From Posidoniimonas corsicana (GTDB lineage: Bacteria > Planctomycetota > Planctomycetia > Pirellulales > Lacipirellulaceae), in NCBI RefSeq assembly GCF_007859765.1, contig NZ_SIHJ01000001.1:1880067-1944066 (forward strand): a stretch of 64,000 bases of DNA. Direction: 5' to 3'. Under the pieces are notes generated by a model. It had not been told where the DNA came from, did no database searches, and saw only the letters and a list, made by a program, of their open reading frames with translations. Positions 53,094-63,408 of the stretch are shown here, in pieces (the first letter of the stretch is position 1; each line of letters begins with the position of its first letter). The position numbers and the translations under genes were made by a program.

Positions 53094-56000
53094 GCAGCCC
53101 AAGCACGAACACCCGCAGTCCAGTCTTGGTAGCCTTGGTCGGCTTGTTGCTGGTCGGCAGCATCGTCGCGGCGGTGCTGGTAACGCGGTCACGCGACGCC
53201 GGTTTGCGTGAGGCGGCTCCGGCCGCCGAACAAGGGAGCGGCGCACCCGCCGTTGCAACCCCCGAGATCCCATTCACGGACGTTGCAAAGGCTAGCGGCG
53301 TTGACTTCGTCCACCACGGCGGCGCGACCGGCGAGAAGATGCTGCCTGAGTCCGGTGGATCGGGCTGCGGGTGGATCGACTACGACAACGACGGCGACAC
53401 CGACCTGCTGCTGATTAGCGGCAGGTCGTGGCCGTGGGACGCGGCAGACGAGGACGCTACTAGCGGTGGCGCGCTCCGTTTGTACCAGAACGACGGGGGC
53501 AAGTTCGCCGACGTCACCCAGGCCGCAAACTTGGCAGCCGACTACTACGGGCAGGGGGTCGCGATTGGCGACTTTGACGCCGATGGCGACGACGACCTCT
53601 ACATCACCGCCGTTGGTCCGGACCACTTGTACCGCAACGACGGTGGAGTGTTCACCGAGGTTGGCGGCGCCGCGAGCGGCCTAGGCGGGTCGGATGCGTG
53701 GACGACGAGCGCTGGATTCTTCGACTACGACAACGACGGCGACCTCGACCTGTTCGTCTGCAACTACGTCGCCTGGGATCGTGCCCGTGACAAGGCCGCC
53801 GTGCTGCGTGTGCCGGGAACTGGGTCATCATACGCGCACCCCTCGAACTTCGACGGAACTAACAACTTCCTGTTCCGCAATGACGCCGGCAGGTTTACGG
53901 ACGTGTCGGCTGAGGCGGGCGTCCATGTGTTCAACGCCGAGGGCGCGCCGCTTGGCAAGGCATTGGCAGTCACTTTTGTCGATTACAACGCCGACGGTTG
54001 GATAGACGTGTTTGTCGCCAACGACACCGTCCGACACTTCTTGTTTCAAAACAACCAGGGCGTGTTCGAGGAGGTTGGCGAGGCCCGTGGTTTCGCGCTG
54101 AACGCCGCAGGCGCGACAACCAGTGGGATGGGCATCGACGCGGCTTGGCTCTACAACGACGACCGGCTAGCGGTGGCGGTATCGAACTTTGCCGGGGAGA
54201 TGACCGAGCTCTTCACCACTCCGGCGGAGCGCTCGGATCACTTCTTCGTCGACGAGACCGTCAACGCCGGCGTCGGGGGCCCGACGCTCGACAGCCTCAC
54301 GTTCGGACTTCAGTTCGACGACTTCGACCTCGACGGCAGGGTCGACATGGTCCACGCCAATGGGCACCTCGAGGAAACGATCCAGTCGGTCCAACCGGAA
54401 CAGTCGTACCGACAGTCGGCCCAGCTCCTCTGGAACACGGGCGCTACCGAGGGGCCCGTCCTGACGCCTGTGCCCGTCGAGAAGCTCAAAGACCTTGCGA
54501 AGCCGATCGTCGGGCGAGCAACCGCGTCGGCCGACTTCGACAACGACGGTGACGTGGACCTGGTGATCACGCAGGCCGGTGGCCCGCCGCTCCTGCTCCG
54601 CAACGACCAGCAACTTGGCGGAAACTGGCTGCACATCCGCCTCCGCGGTCCGGAGGGCAATCCGCACGGGATTGGCGCCCGGATCGAGCTACTCTCCGGC
54701 GGCGACGCGCAGCAACGCACCCTGATGCCGACGCGCAGCTACCTCGCGCAGTCGGCGCCCATGGCAGTGTTCGGGCTCGGCGAGCACGACGAGGTGGATA
54801 GCCTCCGCATCACCTGGGCCGATGGCCGCGAACAGTTTGTCCAGGTCAGCGGAGTCAATCAGGTGGTCACGGTGGCTCGCGAGTCTGCGACTTTCGAGGA
54901 ACTCGCTAACACCGCGGTGGCCCAGCTGGAGAACTCCGAGTTCGAAGCCGCCATCGACACCCTCGAGCGGGCGGTGCAGCTCAACCCTGAATCGGGCCCG
55001 ACACTCCGGAACCTCGCTCGCGCGTACCTGCTTGGCGGGCAGCCGGCCGCCGCGGAACGGCAGCTCACCGGACTGCCCAAAAGCGAGGCCCGCCCGCCGG
55101 CCGGGATCAGTTACCTGCGCGGTCTGGCCGCAAACCGCCTTTCTGAACCTGAGCGAGCGGTTGAACAATTCCGCGAGGCCGTTCGGCTCGACCCACGCGA
55201 GCCCACGCTCCACTTCCAGTTCGCTCTGGCGCTAGCCGCGCTCGGCGACACCGACGCTGCGCAAGCGGAACTCCTTAAGACGGCCGAGCTCGACCCGCTG
55301 CACGGCGGCGCCCAGTACCAGCTGGCCGCTTTCGCCCGCAAGTCCGGCGATCGCGACGCGTTCCGCCGTTACATGCGCGACTACCAGCGGATCCGGAAGT
55401 TGAAAGACGCAACCGACACGCTCGCATTGGAGGTGTGCCGGTACACCATGCCCGAGGTGATGTTGATAGAGGTCGGCGCCCCGGATACGGCTGTGCCGGT
55501 AGAGTTCCAGTGGGAAGCCATCTCGGCGGACGGCGTTCCTGCACTGCTGGCGACCGCGGTGCTGTCCATGAATGACGACGGCCGCTACCAGCTCGTCGGA
55601 ATCACGACGGCGTCCGTGCCGGTGGTGTTCGAATGGGATGCCGAGAACGGCTATCAAGAGCGGGCGCGGGGCGCTGCGCTATTCGAGCAGGCTCTGCCAT
55701 CCGCAGTCGTCGCAGTTGGAAACGCTATCGCGGATTCACCGGTACGCTCTGGAATGGGCGCCGAGGTGGGCGACTTCAGCGAGATCGCCGTGGTGACCCC
55801 AATGGGCACGCGGTTGATCCGGCACACGCCGGACGTCGGATTCGAGGACCTCACCCAGGCTGCAAGGTTGGGCCAAGCGACCGGCGCTATCGCAAAGTGG
55901 GCGGATCTTGACCACGACGGCGACATCGACCTGTGCATCGGCGGCCCCGGGGGCGTCGCGGCGTGGCGGAATAACGGTGACGGCTCGTTTGTCGACGCCA

Positions 56001-58102
56001 CTAGTGAGTTTGGGTTGGCAGACACGGGACCGTGGGTCGACTTCGCGGCGGTCGACCTGGACGGTGTGAACCTTGGCGTCGACCTCGTGCAAACCGGCGG
56101 TGTGCGGCCGCGCGTACTACGGAATGCGTTTGGAGGAGCGTTCAAGTCTGATCCCGAAGCGGCTTGGCCACCTGCCGAGCGGGTGCTACTCGACGATCTC
56201 AACAACGACGGCGTTCCCGAAATAGTGTGCTTCGCGGCCAACGTGTTGACGGTAGTCGACGCGGCGGGCGAGATCCTCGAAGAGATTGCAACTAAACTCA
56301 CCGACATCGAAGCGGCTACTGTCATCGATGCGGACAATGACGGCCGCCTGGACATCGCGGCTGCCGGGGCAATTCAAGGCGCGCCGGCGATCGTCGTGTG
56401 GCGGAACACGGAAAAGGGATTTGCCGGGCAGGCGAGCCACGCAACCCTGCCGGCGCCATGCCGACCGTCGGGGCTGATTGCGATGGACATCACCGCCGAC
56501 GGCAAATCCGACATCGTAGCCGTCGGGCGGGACGACGGCGTTTCGATCCTCGCCAACGCGACAATTACAAAGAACCAGCAGCTCAAGCTGGCGATCCGCT
56601 CGTACGCGGGGCACCCCAGTTCAATCGGTGTCCGCGTGCAGGTGCGTCGAGAACGCTTCGTCGCGTCGCGCTGGCTGCAGGAAGAACTACCGATCGAGCT
56701 CGGCGTCAACTCGCTGTCAGAGGTCGACGCTATCCAGACGCTGTGGCCGAACGGCGTCGCCCGCAACGAGATCGGTAAACAATTCACGGGCGATCCTATC
56801 CGGATCACCATCATCGAGTTTGTGCGCACGAGCAGTTGCCCGTTCCTCTACGCGATGGTGGATGGGGCGTGGACGTTCGTCACCGACCTGTTGGGCACAG
56901 CGCCGCTGAACGTCTCGGTTGCCCGCGGCGTGCCGATGCCGCCCGACCCAGACGAACTCTACGTGCTAGGCCCCGCGGCTCGGTTCACGGATCAGAATGG
57001 CAGAGTGCGACTGCGGGTGACTTCCGAGTTGCGCGAGGCCGTCTACCTCGACTCCGCCTGCCTGTTGGCGGTCGATCACCCGGTGGGCTGTGAGGTTGTT
57101 TCGCGCGACCGCGCCACCACGGTTCCGATCTCGGGCGAACGATTCGCCCTAGCACGCGGCCTAATGCCGGTGCGGAGCGCGTTGGATTCCACGGGCGCCG
57201 ACTGCACCGCGCAGCTCTCAGAGGTTGACGGCGTCTACACTTCCCCCGGCGAGCTGCTGCCGTACCCGGCTGTGGGCTACACACGCCCGCACTCAATCGA
57301 GTTCGAGTTCGGCGAGCTTCCTGCCGGCCAGGAGCTGCTGCTGGTGCTTACGGGCTGGTTCCGCTTTGGAGACTCGTCGACCAACATCGCCGCGTCGCAG
57401 AGGACCGACTTAGCGCAGGTCTGGCCGGTGTTGGAGGCGGCCGGCGACGACGGCAAGTTCTACGTGGTGGACGACGCCATTGGGTTCCCCGCCGGCAACA
57501 CAAAAAGCATCGTGTGCGACCTTAGCGGCAAGCTCTCGCCCAACGCTGTCCGGTTCAGACTTACAAGCTCATTTGAGGTGAGGTGGGACCAGATAGCGAT
57601 GGCTGAATCGGCGCCGTCGGACGCCGCACGAGTGAGTAGGCTGCCGGCTACTTCAGCAGACTTGCAGTGGCACGGCTTTGCCGCGTTGCCGCAGCGGTCG
57701 CTGGATCAGCCGCAGGTCCCTGATCTTTCCCGCATACGCGATCGGCCGCAGTGGCTGACATGCCTTGAGGGGTGGTGCACTCGCTACGGTGAGGTCGCCC
57801 CGCTGCTCGCGACGGCGGATGAGCGGATCGCCATCCTCAACTCCGGCGACGGGGTCATACTTGAGTTTAACGCCTCTCGGCTTCCTGAGGTGGAGCCAGG
57901 CACGCAGCGGACGCTGCTGCTCTACCACCACGGCTGGATCAAGGAAGAGAACCCAAACTCGCTCCCCGACCGCAACGTGGCGCCCTTCCCGGGAAGTGAA
58001 GACGCTGCGGAAGATCCGGAGGACGACTGGCAGTTGCTCTACAACACCCGCTGGGTATCACGCAGTCGCTTTGCGGAAGGCCCGCTGGAGGAAGGTGAAT
58101 AG
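53090..58102 (+). CDS. Very large FG-GAP/ASPIC-UnbV/TPR protein with N-terminal membrane anchor
   Basis: The 1670-residue protein begins with a signal anchor (PVLVALVGLLLVGSIVAAVLV, about 10-32). A first set of FG-GAP repeats follows (IDYDNDGDTDLLLIS, GDFDADGDDDLYITA, FDYDNDGDLDLFVCN, VDYNADGWIDVFVAN, DFDNDGDVDLVITQ) up to about 480. An ASPIC/UnbV domain (GNPHGIGARIELLSGG to TWADGREQF, about 510-585) and TPR repeats (about 600-760; AIDTLERAVQLNPESGPTLRNLARAYLLGGQ, AVEQFREAVRLDPREPTLHFQFALALAALG) come next, then more FG-GAP repeats, an ASPIC-like region, and an unassigned C-terminal part of about 430 residues beginning RTSSCPFLYAMVDGAWTFVTDLLG. ATG 53090 shares ATGA with the amidase stop. Known CRTAC1-type proteins have FG-GAP plus ASPIC; the TPR insertion and long C-terminus are extra. 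Exported or membrane-anchored; the partner is unknown. Confidence 0.85.
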   Translation: MSSPSTNTRSPVLVALVGLLLVGSIVAAVLVTRSRDAGLREAAPAAEQGSGAPAVATPEIPFTDVAKASGVDFVHHGGATGEKMLPESGGSGCGWIDYDNDGDTDLLLISGRSWPWDAADEDATSGGALRLYQNDGGKFADVTQAANLAADYYGQGVAIGDFDADGDDDLYITAVGPDHLYRNDGGVFTEVGGAASGLGGSDAWTTSAGFFDYDNDGDLDLFVCNYVAWDRARDKAAVLRVPGTGSSYAHPSNFDGTNNFLFRNDAGRFTDVSAEAGVHVFNAEGAPLGKALAVTFVDYNADGWIDVFVANDTVRHFLFQNNQGVFEEVGEARGFALNAAGATTSGMGIDAAWLYNDDRLAVAVSNFAGEMTELFTTPAERSDHFFVDETVNAGVGGPTLDSLTFGLQFDDFDLDGRVDMVHANGHLEETIQSVQPEQSYRQSAQLLWNTGATEGPVLTPVPVEKLKDLAKPIVGRATASADFDNDGDVDLVITQAGGPPLLLRNDQQLGGNWLHIRLRGPEGNPHGIGARIELLSGGDAQQRTLMPTRSYLAQSAPMAVFGLGEHDEVDSLRITWADGREQFVQVSGVNQVVTVARESATFEELANTAVAQLENSEFEAAIDTLERAVQLNPESGPTLRNLARAYLLGGQPAAAERQLTGLPKSEARPPAGISYLRGLAANRLSEPERAVEQFREAVRLDPREPTLHFQFALALAALGDTDAAQAELLKTAELDPLHGGAQYQLAAFARKSGDRDAFRRYMRDYQRIRKLKDATDTLALEVCRYTMPEVMLIEVGAPDTAVPVEFQWEAISADGVPALLATAVLSMNDDGRYQLVGITTASVPVVFEWDAENGYQERARGAALFEQALPSAVVAVGNAIADSPVRSGMGAEVGDFSEIAVVTPMGTRLIRHTPDVGFEDLTQAARLGQATGAIAKWADLDHDGDIDLCIGGPGGVAAWRNNGDGSFVDATSEFGLADTGPWVDFAAVDLDGVNLGVDLVQTGGVRPRVLRNAFGGAFKSDPEAAWPPAERVLLDDLNNDGVPEIVCFAANVLTVVDAAGEILEEIATKLTDIEAATVIDADNDGRLDIAAAGAIQGAPAIVVWRNTEKGFAGQASHATLPAPCRPSGLIAMDITADGKSDIVAVGRDDGVSILANATITKNQQLKLAIRSYAGHPSSIGVRVQVRRERFVASRWLQEELPIELGVNSLSEVDAIQTLWPNGVARNEIGKQFTGDPIRITIIEFVRTSSCPFLYAMVDGAWTFVTDLLGTAPLNVSVARGVPMPPDPDELYVLGPAARFTDQNGRVRLRVTSELREAVYLDSACLLAVDHPVGCEVVSRDRATTVPISGERFALARGLMPVRSALDSTGADCTAQLSEVDGVYTSPGELLPYPAVGYTRPHSIEFEFGELPAGQELLLVLTGWFRFGDSSTNIAASQRTDLAQVWPVLEAAGDDGKFYVVDDAIGFPAGNTKSIVCDLSGKLSPNAVRFRLTSSFEVRWDQIAMAESAPSDAARVSRLPATSADLQWHGFAALPQRSLDQPQVPDLSRIRDRPQWLTCLEGWCTRYGEVAPLLATADERIAILNSGDGVILEFNASRLPEVEPGTQRTLLLYHHGWIKEENPNSLPDRNVAPFPGSEDAAEDPEDDWQLLYNTRWVSRSRFAEGPLEEGE

Positions 58103-58244
58103 TAGCCGCGGTAGCCGGGTATGAATTCAACCAAACTGAACCGGATCAGACTGTCGAGATATGCGACGCATTATCGCGGCAAGGTAACGGATCAAGTCTA
58201 GCTCAATCCTCGCCTGCCCGCTGCCTCAACGCCGGCTTCTGCTA

Positions 58245-61200
58245 TCAGAACGCGGAGCCGAGCGGGTTTGCGACGCTACTTCGAGCCTCGTCTTCTTCCT
58301 GCTCGTCGGCTTCGCTGCGCTCCCCCCCAATCGATAAGGCGTCTACTTCTGTCCGGTAACTGTCGAGTACCACGGAGTCTCGCTGTTGCCGTGCAAGGAT
58401 CTGCAGCAGCGAATCTGACACGGCAGGCAAGGGGAGCGCAGCATCAATCTCGGGCGGTGCGGACGGAATCTCCAGGTCCGCGATCGAACCGAACACGATG
58501 TCCGCAGGTGTCGGATCGCGGTCCGCAGGCAACGGAGATTCAAGTTCTCCTTCGCTATCCTCGATGCGCACTGAAGGGGACACGAACGCCGTTTGTGCTG
58601 CCTCAGGCAAGTCAGCATGGGAGGCGCCAAGGTTGTCCCTCCAAACGGTGTAGTCCGCGGAGTCGACTACCCCATCGAAGTTTCCATCGGCGCCGTCGCC
58701 GGCTGCCGCAGGAGACTGGCCGTACTGGCTCCTCCACAGCTGATAGTCGAGCTGATCGACCATGCCGCTCCGGTCATAGTCGCCCGCTAGCGTAGGCGTT
58801 GAGTTTCCGTCGTCGCCAGGCGATCCGCCGTCATTCGTGCTGGCCCGCCAGTTTGTCGGATCATTGGGGTCTCCGTAGGGATCAATGATCTCAAGCGACG
58901 GGCCATTGCCGTCCGGGGCCTCGGGCCAGGGCGCGGCGTCGTCGTACGTGAACGAGAGGATCTGGACGCCGTTAGCGGCGAACAAGGATAGAGTCTCGCC
59001 GCCATTGCTGAGGTTGGCGTCCGCGTATCCGCCGGGGGCGAGGTCGATCTCGGTCCCGTAGATCGATTGGAACACGGCAGGGTTGCGCGCGACGATGATG
59101 TACTCGTTCGGCTCCAGCGACAGACCGTCGGCCAGCACGTACGGCGTGTTCGAGAAGTCGGTAATCTGGACGCCCGACAGGTCCACCGTCTGTGGGCCCA
59201 TATTGAGAATCTCGATGAACTCCTGGTCGGACTCGTCAAGGAGGCTTGGGTTGTTCGGGTGGTAATGCAGTTCGGTGATGGCGAGGGTGGGCACGCTGAC
59301 AGGAGGGCCGGCGATAAATTCGATCGGGTCGGACCAGTGGCTCCACCGGTCGCGGGAGTCCATCATCCTCACGCGCGCCCGGTACGTGCGTCCTTCTTCA
59401 AACTGCCCCGCGCCAACCGTGATTGAATCTTGAAACGAGTCGAGTTCCCCACTCTCCCAGACGGCGTCAATTTCGTACTTCCACGGCGAGCTGGGATCGA
59501 ACCCCGGCGTGTTAGGGTTCGAAACCTCCGCGATCCGCCATTCCATCGCGCCGAACGCTGTCGGAGACCCTGGGAAGTCGGTCGTGGTGAACTCCCACCC
59601 GCCCAAGGCGAACCCCGCCTGACCGGTGTAGGTTAGGGTCGGTGTCTCGGGGATGGTTGATTCGTCGGTCAGGATGTTCTGGTCGATCCACGCGCCGCGT
59701 GTGATTGAGTAGTCAACGAGCACCTGCTTCATGCCGGCGTAGCTTCCGGCCGGCGGAACGCTCCCCCCGCCAGCGTAGAAGCGGCCGTGCCCGGCCTGTC
59801 CAGGGTTCACGTAGCTCGAAACAAGGATGGGGTTGTAGTCCCACATCGCTCGATCCGCGTCGACGAGCGAAGCCTGCCCGTCGGTAAAGACGAAGGACGA
59901 CGATTCGTCCACGAGCAGGGACACCTGCTCTTCGTTGTAGAGAAGGTCACGGATTTCCCGCATGCGGTTGCGGTAGGCCTGCGCGTAGGATCCGAAGGCG
60001 AGCACCCGATCGCGGAAAGGCTCGGCGCCGTTGCCGTACTGATTGTCCGCCCAGGTCAGGTCGAGGTCCCATGGCAGCGTTTCCCACTTTCCCGTTTCTG
60101 GGTTGTGGTAGTAGTAGTAGTTCTTGCCGTAACCGGTGTCGTAGTGGTGGATCGCTTCGAGGATCGACCTGTAGCTGTAATAGCTTTCCAGGTTCAGGTT
60201 TTGCTCCCACCACTCGGCGGTCTGTGGACCGCTCTCGTAGGTAGTCTTGAATGCTATCAGGTCCGACGAGTCGTTAACCTCGGGGTAGTCACCCTGGTTG
60301 CTAAGCTCGCCGCCAATGCCGCCGACGCCTGTCCCGTTCTCCATCTTGTAGAGGTTGCCATCCGGCAAGCCGTGTTGTTCAAGGAAATTGTCGTTCAGCT
60401 GCTCCACAGCGAGGTACAGGCCCTGAAAGTCACCGCTGTACTGGTCGGCCCCGGTCTCGTCAGCGCTCTCGATGATGCGGAAGCTGACGTAGTTGGTGTT
60501 CGGCGACGCCACCCCCGCCATGTTGAAGAGCTTGAACCCCACCGACTCGAACAGCCCTTGCTCGCCACGGTGCTGAGAGAACCCCTGCGAGATGATTGCG
60601 CTTAGGTTTAGCTTGGTCCACGACGAGTCGTACGTTTCACCGTAGTCGTCGCGTGCCTGGAAGTCGTGGCCGCGGTTGAAGTCGAACTTCCACATGTTCT
60701 TGCCCATCGCGTAGCGCCACACCCCGCCCCGCGCGCGGTACCGGATGTGGTCGTACACGACGCCGTCGTACACCAGCGCCCCGTTCCACAAGTACTCGCT
60801 GCCCCCGTAGCCGCTGAAACGGGACGAATCGGGGATAAACTGCGAATCCTCGTGCGCTTCGCGAGTTGTAATGAGGTGGTACGTGGCGACCGAGTCGAGC
60901 AGCTCGCCGTCGTACGTCACCTCTTGGGTTTGGCCCGGTCGGACTGCGCCGGTCCAGTCGGGCGTGTCATCATAGACGAAGTAGGCAAAGTTCCGCTGGC
61001 CGTCGTCTGCGTAGGGGACCGTTACGCTCTCGCCGAGGCTGTCGGCGGCGACCACCCGGTACCGGACCAGGCGGCGGTGGAGTTGGAGGTCGCCGGGAAG
61101 CACGGCGGTGTAAATGTCATCCCCCGGAGACACGTCGCCACCGGCGCCGTCGTCAGTCATCGGCAGCGTGGTCCAGCTCGTCGCGTAGCGGGGGTCGTCG

Positions 61201-62891
61201 ATCGGGATGTAGTCGCCGGGCTCCACGAGCTGGTACTGCAGCGCAACAGTCGCGACGCCCTCTGGGTCGGTGGCTTTGACCGTGATGGTGACGTCTTCTC
61301 CCGAGCGGGGGGAGACCGGGAAGTGGTCTACCTTCCTCGTCTGCGGCGGAGCGTTGATCGCGAACACGGAGTTTGAAGCTCTCGGCGTCGCTGGCGCCGA
61401 GCGCCAACTGCCGCCCAAGTCGTTCTCGAGCAGCGGGCTGATCAGCTGGATCGAGTAGCCTTCAATGTCGCCCACTGTGGGCCAAGGGTAGCCGAGCTGG
61501 TAGTCGACCTCATCCTGCTTGTCGCCATTGTCGTCCCGGAGCTCAATCGTTTCCCCGCTGTTGCTGAGGCGTCCGTCGAACGGCCCCAGCACCGGCACGC
61601 CGAACTGCGATGTAAACTCCGAGGGGTTCTGAGCAATTACAAGGTGCTCACCCGACTGCAGCACTACGCCTGCGGGCAGCGTGTAGCGGACGGCCTCGTC
61701 CAGGCTCCAGCCCGAGATGTCGATGGCTTCGTCGCTGACGTTCAGAAGCTCGATGAACTCCCACGGCTTCGAGTCGTCTCCTACGTCGTAACCGATCTCG
61801 TTGATGACGATCCCGCCGCCGGACAAGGTCGCGAAGGTTCCGCTGAACGGTGAATTGGGCAAACCCGAGTCGCTGCCCAGCAATGCCCCTTCGGCTATCG
61901 TGACTGTATGGAGGCCGTCCCCGGCCACCACCGGGAGAGCGAATTCAATCGAATCTGCATCGATTATTGTCGCCGACACGGCGGGAACGCCATCGACCTC
62001 CAGATCCGACGCGTCCAGACTTGCGGCCGCCAGCGGCTCGCTAAGGTGCACAATGTAGCTCGTTGGCGCAGAGGTCAACGCCGCTCCATCGACTGGGTTA
62101 GTTCCGACCACGTGGAACGTCGGGTCGCTCTCTACTAACTGAATCGCGGTGAGCGCATAGCCCTTTGACCCTCCCGTCGCGGTTCCTGAACCTACGCCGG
62201 GTGTCGCCCCGAGGTACTGCTCCGACACCACTTCAAACTCGCCGTCGGCGCCCGGATCGATGTCGCTCCACCCGACGACGAATCCCTGATCCTCGAGATG
62301 ATTCTCCCCAGTCCAGAGCGCCACCTGGTTCGCCGGGAGGCCGTCGGTGACGACTCCGATGCCGGTGCTGTGGTCCAGGCTGAACGACTCGGCGCCGACG
62401 AGAGTGATCAGCGTCCAGCGATTAGTGTACCCCGCGTTTCCCCTTACACTCGTGCCCGTGAACTCATAGGAGCGATCTGACGACAGCCCGGAAAATGCGT
62501 GGACGTAACGGTCCCCGCCCGTCAGTGCGATGCTGGCGCCGGCCGCACTGCTGAAGTCAATCCAACCGTTGAAGGTGTTCGCCGCATCGGTGCCGTTCGC
62601 GGGCAGGCCGGTGACGCTCTCATAGGAGGCGCCAAGAGAGGTTGTCGAGAGCGTGATCGAGGTCGCTGCCCCGGATTGGCTGTCGACGAGTTGTCCGGAA
62701 TTGTTCCCGAATGCAGCGTACCCGGTGACAAATGGGTGCGTTTCGGCGCCTGTCACGTGGTCGTTGTACATCACAACGTCCCCGGCTAGCAGCACCCGAG
62801 ACTCGAGGACCTCGAACCGACGTGCCCGCCTGACACGGCTCGCTGCGTCTTGTGTTCGGGACCGGGTCGACTTACGCCGCCATTGCCGCAT
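58245..62891 (-). CDS. LEPR-XLL secreted protein with lamin-tail, CotH-kinase and dockerin-like domains
   Basis: The 1548-residue protein starts with an Arg-rich leader and the LEPR-XLL motif FEVLESRVLLAGD (26-38). It continues with a beta-rich region, a lamin-tail domain (about 360-480; GIVINEIGYDVGDDSKPWEFIELLNVSDEAIDISGWSL), and a CotH kinase-like domain (about 690-1060). The latter has YRARGGVWRYAMGKNMWKFDFNRG, GFKLFNMAG, YLAVEQLNDNFLEQHGLPDGNLYKMENG, and LPWDLDLTWADNQYG. A second lamin-tail domain (about 1200-1330), dockerin-like repeats (GDYDRSGMVDQLDYQLWRSQYG, GNFDGVVDSADYTVWRDNLG, about 1367-1423) and a C-terminal tail follow. CotH kinases phosphorylate proteins in spore coats; exported relatives are common in planctomycetes and their targets are unknown. 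AGGGAA precedes ATG 62891. Confidence 0.87.
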   Translation of the reverse strand: MRQWRRKSTRSRTQDAASRVRRARRFEVLESRVLLAGDVVMYNDHVTGAETHPFVTGYAAFGNNSGQLVDSQSGAATSITLSTTSLGASYESVTGLPANGTDAANTFNGWIDFSSAAGASIALTGGDRYVHAFSGLSSDRSYEFTGTSVRGNAGYTNRWTLITLVGAESFSLDHSTGIGVVTDGLPANQVALWTGENHLEDQGFVVGWSDIDPGADGEFEVVSEQYLGATPGVGSGTATGGSKGYALTAIQLVESDPTFHVVGTNPVDGAALTSAPTSYIVHLSEPLAAASLDASDLEVDGVPAVSATIIDADSIEFALPVVAGDGLHTVTIAEGALLGSDSGLPNSPFSGTFATLSGGGIVINEIGYDVGDDSKPWEFIELLNVSDEAIDISGWSLDEAVRYTLPAGVVLQSGEHLVIAQNPSEFTSQFGVPVLGPFDGRLSNSGETIELRDDNGDKQDEVDYQLGYPWPTVGDIEGYSIQLISPLLENDLGGSWRSAPATPRASNSVFAINAPPQTRKVDHFPVSPRSGEDVTITVKATDPEGVATVALQYQLVEPGDYIPIDDPRYATSWTTLPMTDDGAGGDVSPGDDIYTAVLPGDLQLHRRLVRYRVVAADSLGESVTVPYADDGQRNFAYFVYDDTPDWTGAVRPGQTQEVTYDGELLDSVATYHLITTREAHEDSQFIPDSSRFSGYGGSEYLWNGALVYDGVVYDHIRYRARGGVWRYAMGKNMWKFDFNRGHDFQARDDYGETYDSSWTKLNLSAIISQGFSQHRGEQGLFESVGFKLFNMAGVASPNTNYVSFRIIESADETGADQYSGDFQGLYLAVEQLNDNFLEQHGLPDGNLYKMENGTGVGGIGGELSNQGDYPEVNDSSDLIAFKTTYESGPQTAEWWEQNLNLESYYSYRSILEAIHHYDTGYGKNYYYYHNPETGKWETLPWDLDLTWADNQYGNGAEPFRDRVLAFGSYAQAYRNRMREIRDLLYNEEQVSLLVDESSSFVFTDGQASLVDADRAMWDYNPILVSSYVNPGQAGHGRFYAGGGSVPPAGSYAGMKQVLVDYSITRGAWIDQNILTDESTIPETPTLTYTGQAGFALGGWEFTTTDFPGSPTAFGAMEWRIAEVSNPNTPGFDPSSPWKYEIDAVWESGELDSFQDSITVGAGQFEEGRTYRARVRMMDSRDRWSHWSDPIEFIAGPPVSVPTLAITELHYHPNNPSLLDESDQEFIEILNMGPQTVDLSGVQITDFSNTPYVLADGLSLEPNEYIIVARNPAVFQSIYGTEIDLAPGGYADANLSNGGETLSLFAANGVQILSFTYDDAAPWPEAPDGNGPSLEIIDPYGDPNDPTNWRASTNDGGSPGDDGNSTPTLAGDYDRSGMVDQLDYQLWRSQYGQSPAAAGDGADGNFDGVVDSADYTVWRDNLGASHADLPEAAQTAFVSPSVRIEDSEGELESPLPADRDPTPADIVFGSIADLEIPSAPPEIDAALPLPAVSDSLLQILARQQRDSVVLDSYRTEVDALSIGGERSEADEQEEDEARSSVANPLGSAF

Positions 62892-63408
62892 GCCACTTCC
62901 CTCTTCGCGTGATCGTGCAGATGAGAAAGACTGCAGGAGAAGGTGTAGGACGATGCCTGCCTACCAACACTTCATACTAGCTGGCTGCGGCCGGCTTGTC
63001 ACGCGAGATGACTTGCGGTGTCACTGTCTGGTGAGTGGAGTTGAGGTTCGATAGCCCATCCTCCAAGCACGACACGCTGGCATCAGACCGTTCCTTGTGT
63101 GAGGGCCAGGATAGCAGCACTATTGTGTAGGAGGGAACGGCGGCTTGCGAAGCTTATACCTTCCGTGGAACGAGTCCCCCACCATATCAAGGTCGAGCTG
63201 TGCTGCGTGCGCGGATTCGTGCGAGTGCACTGGCATCGGCATTCGTTGGTTGTGCGACGCTCGGTCGGCTTGACGCCAATGCCCGTGCCCACTCTCCCAA
63301 ACCGCCAACCGCGGTAGAGCAATGCCCCGGTGGCTTCGGCAGCATTGCTCTAGCGCTACTCGGGTCAGGTGGAGCAGGTCGACCCCCCGGCCAATGCTGC
63401 GGATGCGG
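62892..63408. other. Intergenic region upstream of the CotH protein gene
   Basis: The stretch between the CotH-protein start and the stop codon of the partial PEP-CTERM gene contains only spurious ORFs. It includes the hairpin at 63315-63352. Otherwise I see nothing assignable. Confidence 0.5.
63315..63352 (-). terminator. Hairpin with perfect 11-bp stem downstream of the partial PEP-CTERM gene
   Basis: TAGAGCAATGC (63315-63325) and GCATTGCTCTA (63342-63352) are perfect inverted copies with a 16-base GC-rich loop. It lies 56 bases beyond the leftward stop codon. No T run follows on the minus strand, so it is a terminator without a classic tail or a processing hairpin. Confidence 0.5.
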
